Below, piece after piece: positions 31,567 to 43,613 of a DNA stretch of 64,000 nucleotides. The notes beneath the pieces were generated by a model. That model ran no database searches. It saw only the letters and a program-made list of their open reading frames with translations, and was not told the DNA's origin. How positions within the stretch are numbered: the first letter of the stretch is position 1; each line of letters opens with the position of its first letter. Origin of the DNA: Simplicillium sp. C3G150-2. Lineage: Eukaryota > Ascomycota > Sordariomycetes > Hypocreales > Cordycipitaceae. The position numbers and the translations under genes are program-made. The DNA lies in contig JAJIYY010000007.1 in NCBI GenBank assembly GCA_022702485.1, positions 744,001-808,000 on the forward strand. The letters are read 5' to 3'.

Positions 31567-33462
31567 ATGCATTCTGTTCATTTCATTCAAGTTGCTTTTG
31601 CTATCCTGCAATGCTTTCCCAGGTTTGCATCAGCAAATGGCGGACCGCAAGTAAACATAAAAAATGGTACAATCGAAGGGACTTATCTTCCTGATTTTAA
31701 GGAGGACATTTTCTTTGGAATTCCATTTGCTGCCCCGCCGATAGGACCCTTGAGGCTGAGGCATCCCATTCCATATCAAGAGAATTGGTGTGGTATTCGC
31801 AATGCTACTGTGAGACCTCCGAGCTGTCCTGGCTATGGACAGCTAGAAAAATCTGCGAACCTGACCGTTGGAGAAGGTGAGTTTAAAACGAATTTTCTAC
31901 GCCTATATATGTTCATACTGACTTATGAAATCTTTACAGATTGTCTCACTCTTGATGTCGTTCGCCCATCTGGGACGACTCAACAGGACAAACTCCCTGT
32001 GTTCGTCTGGATATATGGCGGCAATTTTGTCGCTGGAGCAAGTGGTGATTCACGGTACAACACGTCATACATGGTCAATGCATCTGTTGCCATTCAACAG
32101 CCAATTATAGCAGTGTCTATAAACTACCGTCTTGGTGGCTGGGGCTTCTTGGCTTCCAAGGAAGTTGCTGCAGCTGGCGAATTGAACATTGGTCTGTATG
32201 ATCAGAGACTTGCTCTTAAGTGGATTCAAGAGAACATACAGGCTTTTGGGGGAGATCCTACCAAGGTTACCATTGGCGGGGAAAGCGCTGGTGGTTTCAG
32301 TGTTGGGTATCATCTGACTGCCTTTGACGGTGTAAATGATGGACTCTTTCGAGGAGCAATCCTTCAGAGTGGCAATGCACTTGGTCCCGCAGGTACGTGT
32401 GCATTGGTGGCGATTACCTTGCAAGCCTAACCTTTTTGTCTGTAAAATATACTAATAGCAGTAGTTTACTCCCCCGAACAGTTCAACAGTACATATCAGC
32501 CGATATACGACAACGTTACAGAGTCAGTTGGGTGCTCGAATGCGAGCGATTCACTGGATTGCCTGCGAACTGTGCCATATGAAGCTCTTTTTAGCGCTCT
32601 TGCACCGTTTAGCATCTATCCCGTCATCGACGGAGAATTTTTTCTCAGGTTGCCTTCAGAGTCGTTCAAGGAAGGTCGTGTTGCAAATGTTGCAATCCTA
32701 GCGGGAACAAACACCGACGAAGGCACTGCTTTCGCGCCTCGAGATACTCTTGACACCGATGCCGACATCCACGCCTTTGTCGCTAATATCAACTTAGGCC
32801 TCTCCAATTCCACGGTTAGCAAGATCATGGAATTGTATCCTGACGATCCTCAACAAGGTTGTCCGTTTGGTACTGGGTCAGAGCGCTTTGCCTCTCAGGG
32901 ATATATGTTCAAGCGCGGCGCCGCCATTATAGCGGATGAAATTTTCCACGCCGGACGAAGATTCTTAACAGAATATTATTCCTCACGGCCACAGCCTCGG
33001 CGATTGCCTGTTTACAGCTATCGATTTGATCAGCCACCGTGGAATGGGGTACTCATTGACATTGCAACGGTGGCACCGGTTTATTCAACTCACTTTGCAG
33101 AGGTAAACAAGCAGCATTCGTGCATGTATATTTCTTATATTAGTATGCTGATAACTGATATTGCATAGATTTGCCATGTATTCAACATCGAACCGAGCGC
33201 GAGTGTCAACAACACAAACTGGATTGGCCCTCGTCAGGAATTTTATGCTCTGTCGAAGTTGATGTCAAGGTCGTGGATCTCGTTTATCCATGGCCTGGAT
33301 CCAAACAACCATGGAATAGGCGGCGCACCGTACTGGCCGGATTATTCGAATCGTCGAGAGAACTTTGTATTTCGAGTAAATGCTAGCTACGTGGAGGGCG
33401 ATAATTGGAGAACAGCACAATTACAGTATTGGGGTCAAAATTGGAAACAGCTACACACTTAG
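31567..33462 (+). CDS. Secreted type-B carboxylesterase
   Basis: An alpha/beta-hydrolase of the carboxylesterase/lipase family, 565 residues. Exons are 31567-31876, 31940-32392, 32462-33102 and 33169-33462. The signal peptide is about 1-23 (ending ASA). Visible motifs are FFGIPFAAPPIGPLR, the oxyanion stretch WIYGGNF, the nucleophile elbow GGESAGG, acid-residue region GTNTDEGTAF and the catalytic His region THFAEICHVFN, completed across intron 3. Seven or more NxS/T sites suggest heavy glycosylation. Exon 3 can start at either of two acceptors three bases apart (CAGTAG), which changes one Val only. It may hydrolyse an ester outside the cell; whether it belongs to the neighbouring cluster is open. 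Confidence 0.87.
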
Positions 33463-33714
33463 TCAAAGTAGTTAATAACTATGACGATTGATGTTGCTCA
33501 CAACCCTGCCATATTATGCGGGGGCGAGAGGGCGTCAGCTACATCTTCACTTTCAGCTTCTTGTAAGATGCAAAAGCATGTTGCAACTTCACAGCATCAC
33601 TGTATGATTGAAAAATACAAAGACAAAGCTACCATCCCCCTAAATATTCACAGTGAAGAAATTCTTCTTCGATTTTTTGGACTTTTTTTTTTTTTCATCC
33701 AACTTCCAGCTGTC

Positions 33715-34164
33715 ATGTCGACAGGCAAACCAGCAATAGCAGGAAGCTGCCAATGCGGACAAGTCCAGTTTCGCAGCACCAGTCCAGCACGCGGCTCGAC
33801 TTTTTGCTACTGCACCGACTGCCGTCTCTTACATGGTGCTCCATTTGCTCCTTGGACCAATGTTGTACGGGAGGACTTGCAGTGGCTGAAGAGAGATGGC
33901 CTAGTCGAGGTATCGCTCTCAAAGATGGCGACGAGAACATTCTGTCAATACTGTCACGCGCCTATCACGATGGTCTATCACGCAGTTCCCGATGAAGTGG
34001 GTGTTGCCATGTCTTGTATCGATGAAATTGAGAGCGATACTCCGTTGGACAAAGTGAGGCGACACATATTTGTGCGAGACAAGCCAACGTGGTACGAGAT
34101 TTTGGACTCTGGCGAGCAGTTTGAGGGCTTTCCTGATGACATGAAAGAGTACGTCGGGGTATGA
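33715..34164 (+). CDS. GFA/CENP-V family zinc protein
   Basis: A 149-residue intronless protein of the glutathione-dependent formaldehyde-activating (GFA) family. It shows the zinc pattern SCQCGQVQF, FCYCTDCRLLHGAPF and FCQYCHAPI, all cysteines in place, with the beta-strand spacing of the family. Members bind zinc and usually act on small aldehydes or thiol adducts, though most fungal copies are untested. The start at 33715 is taken because a run of 13 T and a short leader precede it; the in-frame upstream ATG at 33481 would add a Cys-rich tail that does not fit the family. It sits about 250 bp after the carboxylesterase on the same strand. Confidence 0.82.
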   Translation: MSTGKPAIAGSCQCGQVQFRSTSPARGSTFCYCTDCRLLHGAPFAPWTNVVREDLQWLKRDGLVEVSLSKMATRTFCQYCHAPITMVYHAVPDEVGVAMSCIDEIESDTPLDKVRRHIFVRDKPTWYEILDSGEQFEGFPDDMKEYVGV

Positions 34165-34971
34165 GAACATGAAGCTATCAGGTTAAATGAGCACAGTCAC
34201 TACCGTGTTCTGTACCTAGAAGATGGTGGTGGAATGTATTCCTGCTGTCAGGGACTGCCCGTGACTGATTTGGCCAAACTAGATCATTGGACGTCCTTCT
34301 ACATACTAGCAATGTTGGAAGTTTCTGCCACAGAAGTGTCTTCGATATATGCTATGACACTTGCCACGGGATGCAGCACGGCTGGTTTGACTGCAGACAG
34401 AATTAGTATTGTTGATGCCGCAGTTATTTGCAAGACTACGTACTTGGCATGCTGGAGATTGCCGTCGCAAAGCAGGCCACAAAAAAAAGCTTCATATTTT
34501 CAAGTCAATAAAAATTAGTTCAAAAAGCAAAACATGTCTTGCTTTATGTTCTGACCCAGTTAGAGACCCATTTACAACAGTATGCGAAAGTTTGTGAGGC
34601 TCAACGGGATTCAGCCAGTACAGCCACGGCCCGTCAGCAGACACTGCACTTTATAGTGGCGAGTTATAGCGGTTCAGCGCTAGACCCTTGCGTGTCAGTG
34701 TCTGGTTTGCGGAGTGCCCCACCGCTACTGGCCTTAGCGGGTGATGCTAGTCGATCCCTGCGTACCCTTCCCCCCACATGTCATCCATACGTGATGGCGG
34801 GGGCGTATCACTTCACCCGCACTCCTCTCCCAACCGTTCTACATCCTGCATTCATCATCCTTTCCGCTTCAAATCATCTTCCTACAATTCCAAACCCATC
34901 CAACATCTCGGCCCTACAATAATTTACATATCCAACTACTCCAGTCTCGCAACAGCGCCACACCACCCAAC
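34165..34971. other. Intergenic region, right edge of accessory island
   Basis: About 800 bp without a supported exon; C-rich promoter sequence precedes 34972. No repeat recognised. Confidence 0.45.
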
Positions 34972-36909
34972 ATGCGGCCTCTGGCGGGTGAAGCGTCGTT
35001 ACAGCGCCGAGCCGACCACGACGTCGGGCCACCTAACCCTCCACAGCCTGGTATTATGTGCTTCATGGCCACCGAGGCCGAACTCGACGCATCTACCGAC
35101 CCGGAGATTCCTCTCCCCAGACATCGCCATAAATTCCGTCTCCCTCCTCGCGGCCGTTCCGCCGAATCCTCTTCTCCCAGCATGGCCGAGACGCCATCAC
35201 CGCCTTCATCGCCCATGTATAGCGAAGCCATGGGCTCTGTTCACGATTTGTCAATTCCCGTAACGCCGATATTGGCTGGCATTTCACGATCGGAGTCGGC
35301 TATCAGCTGTACATCATCACCGCAGAATTTCTCCAACATGTCGTCCATCATCGGGCGAGAAGCGCTGGAAGATGCGGCTGCGAGTGCCCTTGGCGCATCG
35401 GATAATCCGAGCGAGGATGGCGTCGTACCGCAGCTGGTTATGCCGAGCCTAACGGTTCCGAAGAGGCGACTGTTTACTATATCCGGTCGCGCGATTGGAA
35501 AGCTTTCTATTCTCGTCACCGGACCAAAGGGTATGTGCTGCTGCAGTCTTTAAAGTGAAGCGTTCTACTGACACGTTGTAGGAATTGGCAAATCGTCACT
35601 GATACAATCTATTTCTAAATCTTGCGAGCATATCGTTCATACGGATACCGTACGGACCATTGGGCATGGCGTGACCGAGCTATACGCCAGCACGCGGCCA
35701 TATTCATGGTGGCGCCAGGACCCATCATCGAGCGAAGTCCTGAGGCGGCGACGATCTTCCACGACGGCAGACGATATTCTTGATCGAAACATTTCATTCA
35801 TAGAGTGCAACATTGAATCCTCCTTACCAGTAAGGATCAGTCCCTCCTTCCAGACTCTCTCCTAAGCTAACATTACAGTCTTTACCTGTTGACGTTGTCG
35901 AATCCAAGTCTCTGCACCTCCTAGACAGGCCTATCGGAGATATTGATCTCTGTAAACTGTTAAGTAGCGGGGCGGAACCTATCGTAGATGCCGTTATTTA
36001 CATGATTCCTCACTCTGGTATGCGACACAGCCCTTCTTCAACTCGACAAGTCTAATCATGCTAGGCCCCTCTCCCACCGACATTTACGCTATGAAGCGAC
36101 TTCAGTCCATTTGCAACATTATACCCGTTCTGGCTCGATCTGACGAATTTCAGCATGAAGATGTTGAATCGAGCAAACTCTCCCTAGACACGTCTCTCGC
36201 CTCAGCAGGAATCCAACCCATCGCTTTTTCAACCGAAGAAGCATGTCGCACATACGCCGTATCGAATGCGCTACAATCAGATCGCGATATTATAGACGCC
36301 AGCGTGCTCATGAGTTCAGGATATGTTCAGCCATTGCTTCCGACAGATCTCGCGACGCTGGTTGATCGCGTCTTCTCACCTGACGGGGCAGCTCAGCTTC
36401 GACATGCCGCTGCAGCCAAGTTGGTTATGCGAAGACCATTTGCTGCAGCGCACGACTCGTCGCATTCCGCCCTGACTGTTCGTCGTTCAGGCGAAATGAT
36501 TCTCGCTCCAAGTAATCTAAATCCCTTTGCAAGCATGAAGAGTTGGAACCGCGTTGAAGTGTCGAGCTGGGCGCAAAGCCTCCGACAGAGTCTGGATTCT
36601 GAGAGGCTCATGACTGCTACTATGGCCCAACCTTCGCGAGCTGAGTTGGCTCGTGTGTCGCGGGAACTTTCCAAGTGCAAGGAAGGCAAGCCTGTCTGCA
36701 GAAGACGGAAGCAAACAATCGAATCAAGCCAGGATCCTCTTGGGCTCATGGAGCTAGCGGGACAACTAACGAGAAATGGCACTTTTGCTGTTGAGTTATT
36801 GAGTGGCATTGGCATTGTTGGGTACCTAATTACCTGCATTGTCAAACCTGAGCAGGCAAGTCCACGGGCACTGGGCAGTGTGTCGCAATGGTGGCTTGCA
36901 GTTTATTAG
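34972..36909 (+). CDS. Septin-like GTPase with C-terminal membrane anchor
   Basis: Exons are 34972-35530, 35582-35829, 35879-36017 and 36065-36909 (596 residues), with introns of 47-51 bp. About 160 N-terminal residues are Pro/Ser-rich and disordered. A septin-like G domain then starts at LSILVTGPKGIGKSSLI (P-loop about 184-192), interrupted by intron 1. The later landmarks are VDAVIYMIPHSGPSPTDIYAMKRL and NIIPVLARSDEF, equivalent to the septin ADAL switch and the AKAD base motif. The G3 DxxG is not clear. The C-terminus has a hydrophobic helix (TFAVELLSGIGIVGYLITCIV) about 20 residues before the end and no coiled coil. It is more likely a membrane-anchored septin relative than one of the core filament septins. 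Confidence 0.72.
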
Positions 36910-37160
36910 ATAAAAAAGCGTACATACACATCACTCATTCCGTCTTGAGTCTCAAGACTTTTTTGTAAGATATAATGAAACCACATTACACAAATGACTT
37001 TTTGCTCGAAAGGATACGTAATTCATTAAATAAGATAAAAGCGTGATCAAAACAGTATCAGGATATCATATCATGCATCATAGCCATTCCCATCATTCCA
37101 AATCTTGACTTTGACTGTCTCTTGACTGTGGCCCGTGGGGTTCATGTCATGGCAGTCGTT

Positions 37161-37917
37161 TTACGCAGAAACAGCCTTAACAGCCTTGGTCAAATCAGGA
37201 AGATCCTCCGCCGACTTGGAGATGTGCTCATACTTGACGGTACCATCCTTGCCGACGGCGAAGGCACCGCTCGTCTGCCAGCGGTTTCCGCTCTCGGTGG
37301 GCTTGTTGAAGATTTTCTCGTCGCGGCCGAGGGTGTAGACGCTCCAGAGGGACCAGGGGTTGAAGACGTGCCAGGTGCTAGAGATGTCGAGGCCCCATTG
37401 GGAGTAGATGTCGCGCTCTTCGTCGACGATGACGTCGGCAGACCATTCGCCGCCGACTTGGGGCACCCAGCGGGCGGTGTGGTCGGCGTTGGAGTGGGAG
37501 ACGGCGATGAAGTGGATGTCTTTGTGGGCTTCGGAGAGGGAGGTGAGGGCTTTGAATGTTTTTTCGGCGACTGCGTGATTGTTAGCGGGTGTGAGCTTGG
37601 GTGACCTAGGGGGTATTGCGAAGCATGGGTAGAGATTTAGTTGCAGGGCTTGAGACAGGGAAGGGCTCGTGTGTCTGGGGTTGGAGTGGTTTGGGGTAAG
37701 GGTGTTTTGGTAGGGATCACTTACATGGGCAGCCGCAGTGACGAAGGAAGAGAATCACAGTTGGCTTGCCATCAGAGAAGGGAATCTTGGTGGAAGTAGG
37801 GGCTTTATCGCCAACCTTGGGGGCGGGTGCGACTTGTTTGCGTTCGGGCGTCTTCATGGATCGCAGTTCGTCCCAGATGGAACCTGCTTCGGCGGGAGGG
37901 GCAGTAGCTGTAGCCAT
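37161..37917 (-). CDS. AhpC/TSA-type peroxiredoxin-like protein
   Basis: A thioredoxin-fold protein of the AhpC/TSA-like (PRXL2) group, 200 residues. Exons are 37917-37725 and 37570-37161 with a 153-bp intron, long for this window. The redox site is restored by splicing: FLRHCGCPFAEKTF, with two cysteines (CxC) at the N-terminal end of the first helix. Then come AVSHSNADHTARW, VIVDEERDIYSQWGL and TSGAFAVGKDGTVKYEH, the strands of the fold. It probably reduces peroxides or acts as a thiol oxidoreductase in the cytosol; no signal peptide is present. The start is preceded by a short leader; the first 40 residues (Pro/Ala-rich, then KQVAPAPKVGDKAP) are usual for fungal copies. Confidence 0.83.
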
Positions 37918-38318
37918 GGCGGTGGTGATGGTTCGTGATGAATTACAGTTGAGCTGGAATTAAGAGTGGTGGTGAGTTTGTGTTAAAGCTGAGTTTGGAT
38001 TGTGAGGTGGAAAAAGAAAATCGCAATCGGTTGTACGGATGGATGAGGAGATGTTGTGTGATTGGAGTAGGCTATATGAAGCTGTAGCTTGGCTGGTGGG
38101 CTGGGCTGGGCTAGCTGGGTGTGTCTTGGAATGACGTCCACATTAGCTAAGCAGGTTCCAACTTGGATATGCACGGTACTTGAAATTAAAGAGAATTTAA
38201 AAAGAAAACTACAGTGACTAGATGACTTTTTTGTCTTTGATTTTTCTTAAAATTGTTGAATGTTATTTATTGCTGCTCTAGCGGGGTTGTCATACAATAG
38301 TACTGCATATGTCCGGAG
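37918..38318. other. Intergenic region
   Basis: 5' flank of the peroxiredoxin-like gene with a TATATGAA near 38071, and the 3' flank of the NLR-like gene. Nothing else seen. Confidence 0.45.
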
Positions 38319-40108
38319 CTACCCCAACTTGCGGTTATCAACCCGTGGCTTTGAGCAACACCCAGGACTGAAAGTCACACCAGCCAGGATGTCCTTTACA
38401 ACATGGCGCATTATTACAACTGCGTTGTTCGCAAAGCTAATAAAAAGAAAGTCCCCGACGCATGCTCCTATAGTGCTAGTAAGCTCTTCATCCGAAGGGG
38501 CTGTGCTATATCCCTCCAGCACAGCAGCGTCTGCCACTTCCGAGCTCATATTCGTTCTAATATCGCTAATTGTAGTCCTTGTTCCGGATTTGAGGATAAG
38601 TTTGAAGATTTTCTCGGCCAATATTGCTTTCTTTGGATCTTGTGCCATGATGTTGTCGAGCCAAAGTACAACCCACTCGTTTGGAGTTGGGTATGGGCCG
38701 AGATGCAGCCAACGCTCAAATATGGCGCCGGTGTGAATATTAGAAAGCTCTTCAAGCCTTAAACCTGTGTATGTAAATCTGTTCCGGTTTGGTTAGTGTC
38801 TTGGTGGCTGTATGGGATGGACTGGATGATGGGGACATACGAGCCGTTACATTGGTCGGCGATGAGGCGTGCTGTGCTTGAGATCTTTCCATCACTGTGC
38901 CCCAAATATTGCATAATGAGGGGTATTTCTCTTAATTTGGACTTTAAATGGTTCATCAGGACATGTTCTATGATATAGGGTTTCGGGTCCACGCTGTGGA
39001 CGAATTGTCGCTCGAGATACGGTGTAGGTGTTGACGCAAGTAAAAGATTTATGGGTGGTCGTATTAGCATCAAGGAATTGATAAGTCCCTCCATCTCAGC
39101 GTCAGATGCTTTTTCGATGCCGTCTATAATAATATATAGTCGGTCTAAATCGGTTCTGATACGCTGCAGTAACTTTGTTCCAGCATCAAAGGGCAACGTG
39201 CCGCCTTTTGGGCGGAGGGCGAGAAAATGGCCGAGCAGACGAGGGCGAGCTCGAAGGATCTTGGAAATTATAACAGAGAGGACCTTGGCTCTGCTTAGTT
39301 TCATCCAATGTATAAATCGCGTAGATCCAAGTGGGATAAACACTGTGCAGCTATTGGGATTCAGTTCTAGCCAGAGTTCGAGGTAAAATTGAACAACTTC
39401 ACAGAGTATTGATTTCCCGATGCCCTGGTCGCCTATTACTGCTAGAGTGGTGGTTTCCCCGTTCTCCCATGATTTGAAATCGTCGAGTTCGAGAAACCAC
39501 TCGCATGTAGCTTTGATATCCATGACTTTGGCATCGTCTAACTGGCCAGACAGGTTGATTGCAGCTATGGAATTGACAATAGTTTCTTGTCTTGGAGACA
39601 GCGATACCAGGTTTGTGGAAAGAGTTGATTGGATGGCTTCGACTTGGTGGCTTACTTGGCCAACTTTCTTTTGAATATCCATGGAGAGGCGAAGATGGTC
39701 ACTTTCGATGGCGAAGAGAAAGGCAGTTTTTAGTTGTTCCAGCCTGATGTTCATCTCTTCGATCTCCTGACGATTAAAGGGCCACTGTAGTCTGGTGACT
39801 GCGCGATCCGTCCAGCTACTTTGGCCGTCGACGTTCAGCCTCGACGTAATTATTTCTAAAATGTCTTGAAATTGTGACAGAGGACCTCCTACAGTTGACA
39901 AGCTCTGGATGGTGCGAGACCAGTCTTCATCTTCGACAGCTTCTGTAAGGTCGTTGATGGTGAAGAGTGCGCCTTTGGCTTGAACCAGTGCCTTCAAGAG
40001 CTGCTTCTTTTCTTGCGGGGCATTTTTGATCTCGTTGGTGTGCCTGATGGTTTTGGCGGCCGTCTCGGCGAGGTTGAATACAGTTCGAAGGTCGGTATTT
40101 CCATCCAT
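38319..40108 (-). CDS. NLR-like STAND protein (HeLo-like N-terminus, NACHT)
   Basis: Exons are 40108-38841 and 38778-38319 (575 residues). The start MDGNTDLRTVFNLAE is chosen over an ATG 90 bp upstream because it matches the usual opening of fungal STAND N-terminal domains. Residues 1 to about 165 form a helical domain of the HeLo-like type with coiled segments. A NACHT-type ATPase follows: P-loop GDQGIGKS (226-233) and Walker B LYIIIDGIEKASD (324-336). A winged-helix-like part with EELSNIHTGAIFERW lies after the splice. The protein ends without ankyrin, WD40 or TPR repeats, so it is short for the family: a truncated copy or a repeat-less signalling form. Such proteins act in fungal self/non-self recognition and cell death; the role here is inference. 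Confidence 0.72.
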
Positions 40109-40570
40109 GCTCGGTGAGGTGACTTGTTGACACCTTTGCCAGGCCGTCTGCCTGTCCTTGTAAGTGAAGGTACCCAATTTTCTCTGGTGATGGCCCAAGC
40201 GAAAGGTTTAGTTTGACCCCGCAGCGTTTTGTTGGCGGCGCTGTGGTGGTGCTTGTGAGGGATGGTGGGGTAGCTGTAGCTGTAGCTGTGCTGCGCTGCA
40301 CCTAAAAATTGGAGGCACGTGGATGGAGCATTTTACCTGCAGCTGCTGGAACTCTGTTTGCCCATCGACTCATACTGACCGAATTATACCATCACAATTG
40401 CATATCCAACAACAGGGGATAATTAATTAATTATTTTAACAGCCATCCCACCTGTTTCATTCGTATTGCATCGCAGGTTTGTTTCGCCAAGCATCACCAG
40501 TCATTGATACCAATTCTCACCAGTCACCCAGACTGCGACTTCGGACTCTGCACGCAAACTCGGCGATATC
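40109..40570. promoter_or_regulatory. Divergent promoter, NLR-like / QNS1
   Basis: 462 bp between start codons, with a GTAGCT hexamer repeated three times at about 40271-40288 and an A/T-rich block TTAATTAATTATTT near 40423. No exon supported. Confidence 0.45.
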
Positions 40571-43389
40571 ATGGAATTCGTCACCGTCGCAGCCGCATCG
40601 CTGCCAAGCGTCCCATTGGACTTCCAGGGCAACAGGGACCGCATCCTAGAGTCAATCAAGATTGCAAAGGAAAAGGGCGCGACGCTGCGAACTGGACCGG
40701 AGCTGGAGATTCCTGGATATGGTGCGTTTGAGTCACTCGTTCCTCAAGAGACTTGTTCTAACATCTTATAGGCTGTCTGGATCACCATCTCGAAGTAGGA
40801 AATCACACATCGAAGCTTCTCTTAAGCTTCAAACGTCACATTATGTCCGGGTTGCTAACATTCTCAGAATGATACCGAGCTGCATAGCTGGGAAGTCCTC
40901 GCTGAAATTATCGCCGACCCAGTATGTAAGGACATGCTGATTGATCTTGGTCTTGGTGTGAGACACAGAAACGTTCAGTACAACTGCAGAGTGCTGTGCA
41001 CGTATCGACGCATTTACGCAATTCGAGCCAAGCAAGGTATGAATTGCCCTATCCAACGATTGACCAATGGCTGACCACTTATAGCTCTTGCTGGTGATGG
41101 ACTTTACAGAGAACCTCGTCATTTTACCGCTTGGGTGAAAGAGAGACAAGTCGAGACGTACAAGCTGCATCGTGTCGTAAGAGAGGTCACTGACCAAACG
41201 ACGGCGCCGATTGGAGACTTCATCTTGGAAACGCTTGATACGTCTGTCACTTGCGAGACTTGCGAGGAGCTGGTACGTCTCATGTCTCATTAGACTTATT
41301 TTTTACTAACAAATAACTAGTTCGTCCCCAGAAATCCCTCTATTTTCGCAGGCTGTACGTACTCATGCTGATGCTTATGTTCCAATGCTAACATCTCCTA
41401 GTGGGCGGTGCTGAGATTATCCTGGTACGCGCTGCTACAATCAATTCGTAAATCCAAAGCTAACTATCTAGAACTCGAGCGCTTCCCACGCCGAACTGCG
41501 AAAGCTTGGCCAAAGGCTTAACCTCATCTCCAACTCCACAAGAAGCAACGGTGGTCTCTACGTCTATGCCAATGCCACCGTGAGTACACCATCTGCCAAT
41601 TGTATCTCACACACTAATATCACTAGGGCGTTGACGGAGACGCAAGAATCCTATAGTCAGTCTTCTTTCATTCTTTCAAGTCGCCGATACTAACATCTCC
41701 CAGCGACGGAAGCAGCATGATCATTCTCAACGGCGAGGTCATGGCCCAATCGTCCCAATTCTCCCTCCTCCCCGTCGAAGTCACTGTCGCTACCGTCGAT
41801 CTCGGTAGAGTCCGCAGCTACCGAACCAACCACGCTCGCAACGTCCAGGCCGCCAAGCAAGAAGAGTATCCTCGCGTCGAATGTGACCTCACCCTCAGCC
41901 GCCCCAGCTCAGAGCTCTTCTTCTCGGATGGCTCCATCACGCCAGCACAGTCCATCAAACTGCTCGATCCCATGGAAGAGATTCACTTGGCTACTTCTGT
42001 ATTCCTATGGCAATACTTGGTCCGCAGTTTCAGCCCTGGATACTTCCTTGCGCTTTCTGGAGGACTGGACAGTTCTACGGTCGCGCTCTTCGTGTTCGGA
42101 ATGTGCAAGCTGGTGCTCAAGTCTATTCAGGCTGGCGAGGAAACGACTTTGAGAGATTTGCGCAGAATCACTGCCATCAAAGACTTTTCGCCGAAGTCGG
42201 CGGAGGAGATTGTTTCGAAATTGTTGCACACTTGCTATATGGGCACGGTCAACAGCGGTGACGACACAAGATCAAGTACGTTATTCCATTAAGGCTTAAG
42301 ACCACCCGCTCATCTGATTCTAGGAGCAAAGAGATTGTCGAAGCAAATCGGAGCTTATCACACTGACCTCAACATTGACAAGGCCATTGTAGCCCACGAG
42401 TCCATCATTGCAGATGCTTTTGATGGCTTCAAGGCAAAATTTGCGGTGCACGGTGGAACCAACAGCGAGAACCTAGCGCTTCAGAACATCCAAGCCAGAA
42501 ACCGCTTGGTTGTTTCTTATGAGCTTGCTCAGTTGTCCACTCAAGCTCGGGGTCTGCCCAGAGCTGGTGCTTCGCTGCTAGTCTTGGGATCTGGCAATGT
42601 AGATGGTAAGCTGCTTCCCAACAATAACTTTGCAATTACTAACCCGCCTAGAAAACTTGAGAGGATACTACACCAAGGTTTGCAGTTCGGTCAATTTGAC
42701 TTGTTCTTAGCTAATAGTTGTCAGTACGACGCCAGTTCGGCCGATATCTCACCCTTGGGCTCCATTTCGAAAACCGACGCCGCCAACTTTCAGCGCTGGG
42801 CTCGCGACAACTGGGACTTGCCCATCATGACGGAGTTTCTCGAAGCAACGCCGTCTGCTGAGCTGCTGCCCCTGTCCGCTGGTGTTCAGTCGGACGAGGA
42901 GGAAATGGGCCTTACTTACAAGGAACTGTCTGATTTTGGGTAAGCCGCAGCAATTCGACGTATGAAATGGTGACTAACATCTACAGTATCCTGAGAAAGG
43001 TGCACAAACTCGGACCATGGTCGAGTTACCTTCGCCTCCTCAGCGAGTGGAAAGAACGTCCTGGATTTGGCCCTCGCGAGATTGCCGACAAGGTGTTCAA
43101 GTTCTTCCGCTTCTAGTATGTACACCTGTCCGTTGATGAAGATGATGCTGACCATTTAGTGCCCTGTCTCGCCACAAGTCTGTCATTCTGACCCCCAGCG
43201 TGTAAGTACCACCACTACCTTATTTCTGCTCTATACTAATAATCCAGTCATTTGGAATCGTATAACCCCGACGACAACAGACACGATCTGCGACCATTCT
43301 TGTACGTGATCGACTGGCCCTGGCAATTCAACAAGATCAGAGCGCATGTTGAAGAGATGGAGAAGAGTCTGAAGAAGCAGACCAAATAG
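40571..43389 (+). CDS. QNS1: Glutamine-dependent NAD+ synthetase
   Basis: The enzyme amidates nicotinic-acid adenine dinucleotide to NAD+ using glutamine. I read 15 exons: 40571-40721, 40772-40794, 40868-41036, 41085-41272, 41321-41354, 41402-41424, 41472-41579, 41627-41655, 41704-42275, 42324-42605, 42652-42677, 42725-42939, 42987-43115, 43160-43201, 43248-43389. The product is 710 residues, normal for the family. The N-terminal CN-hydrolase glutaminase has Glu in GPELEIPGYG, Lys in the RAKQALAGDGLYRE block and the nucleophile Cys in ETCEEL. The C-terminal synthetase has the P-loop LSGGLDSSTVAL, GTVNSGDDTR and PSVHLESYNPDDNRHD. Introns are 46-73 bp. Codons split by introns all restore conserved residues, so the model is firm despite four exons of 23-29 nt. 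Confidence 0.9.
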
Positions 43390-43613
43390 ACCAATCAAAA
43401 TAGACATTTAGGATTTTACAATCTAGACTATTTAAATACAAAATAAATAATTCAAATCAATAATCAAACATTGTTCGTCATTAAATGCACCCACATTAGC
43501 TAAGCGAACCCGATTTTCCAAGCTCACCACTACCCTACAGAAAACCTCCATTTTCCAACTCATCCTCGTTACCATCACATTTCCTTGCCAGTCTCTCATT
43601 TCCATAAATCACC

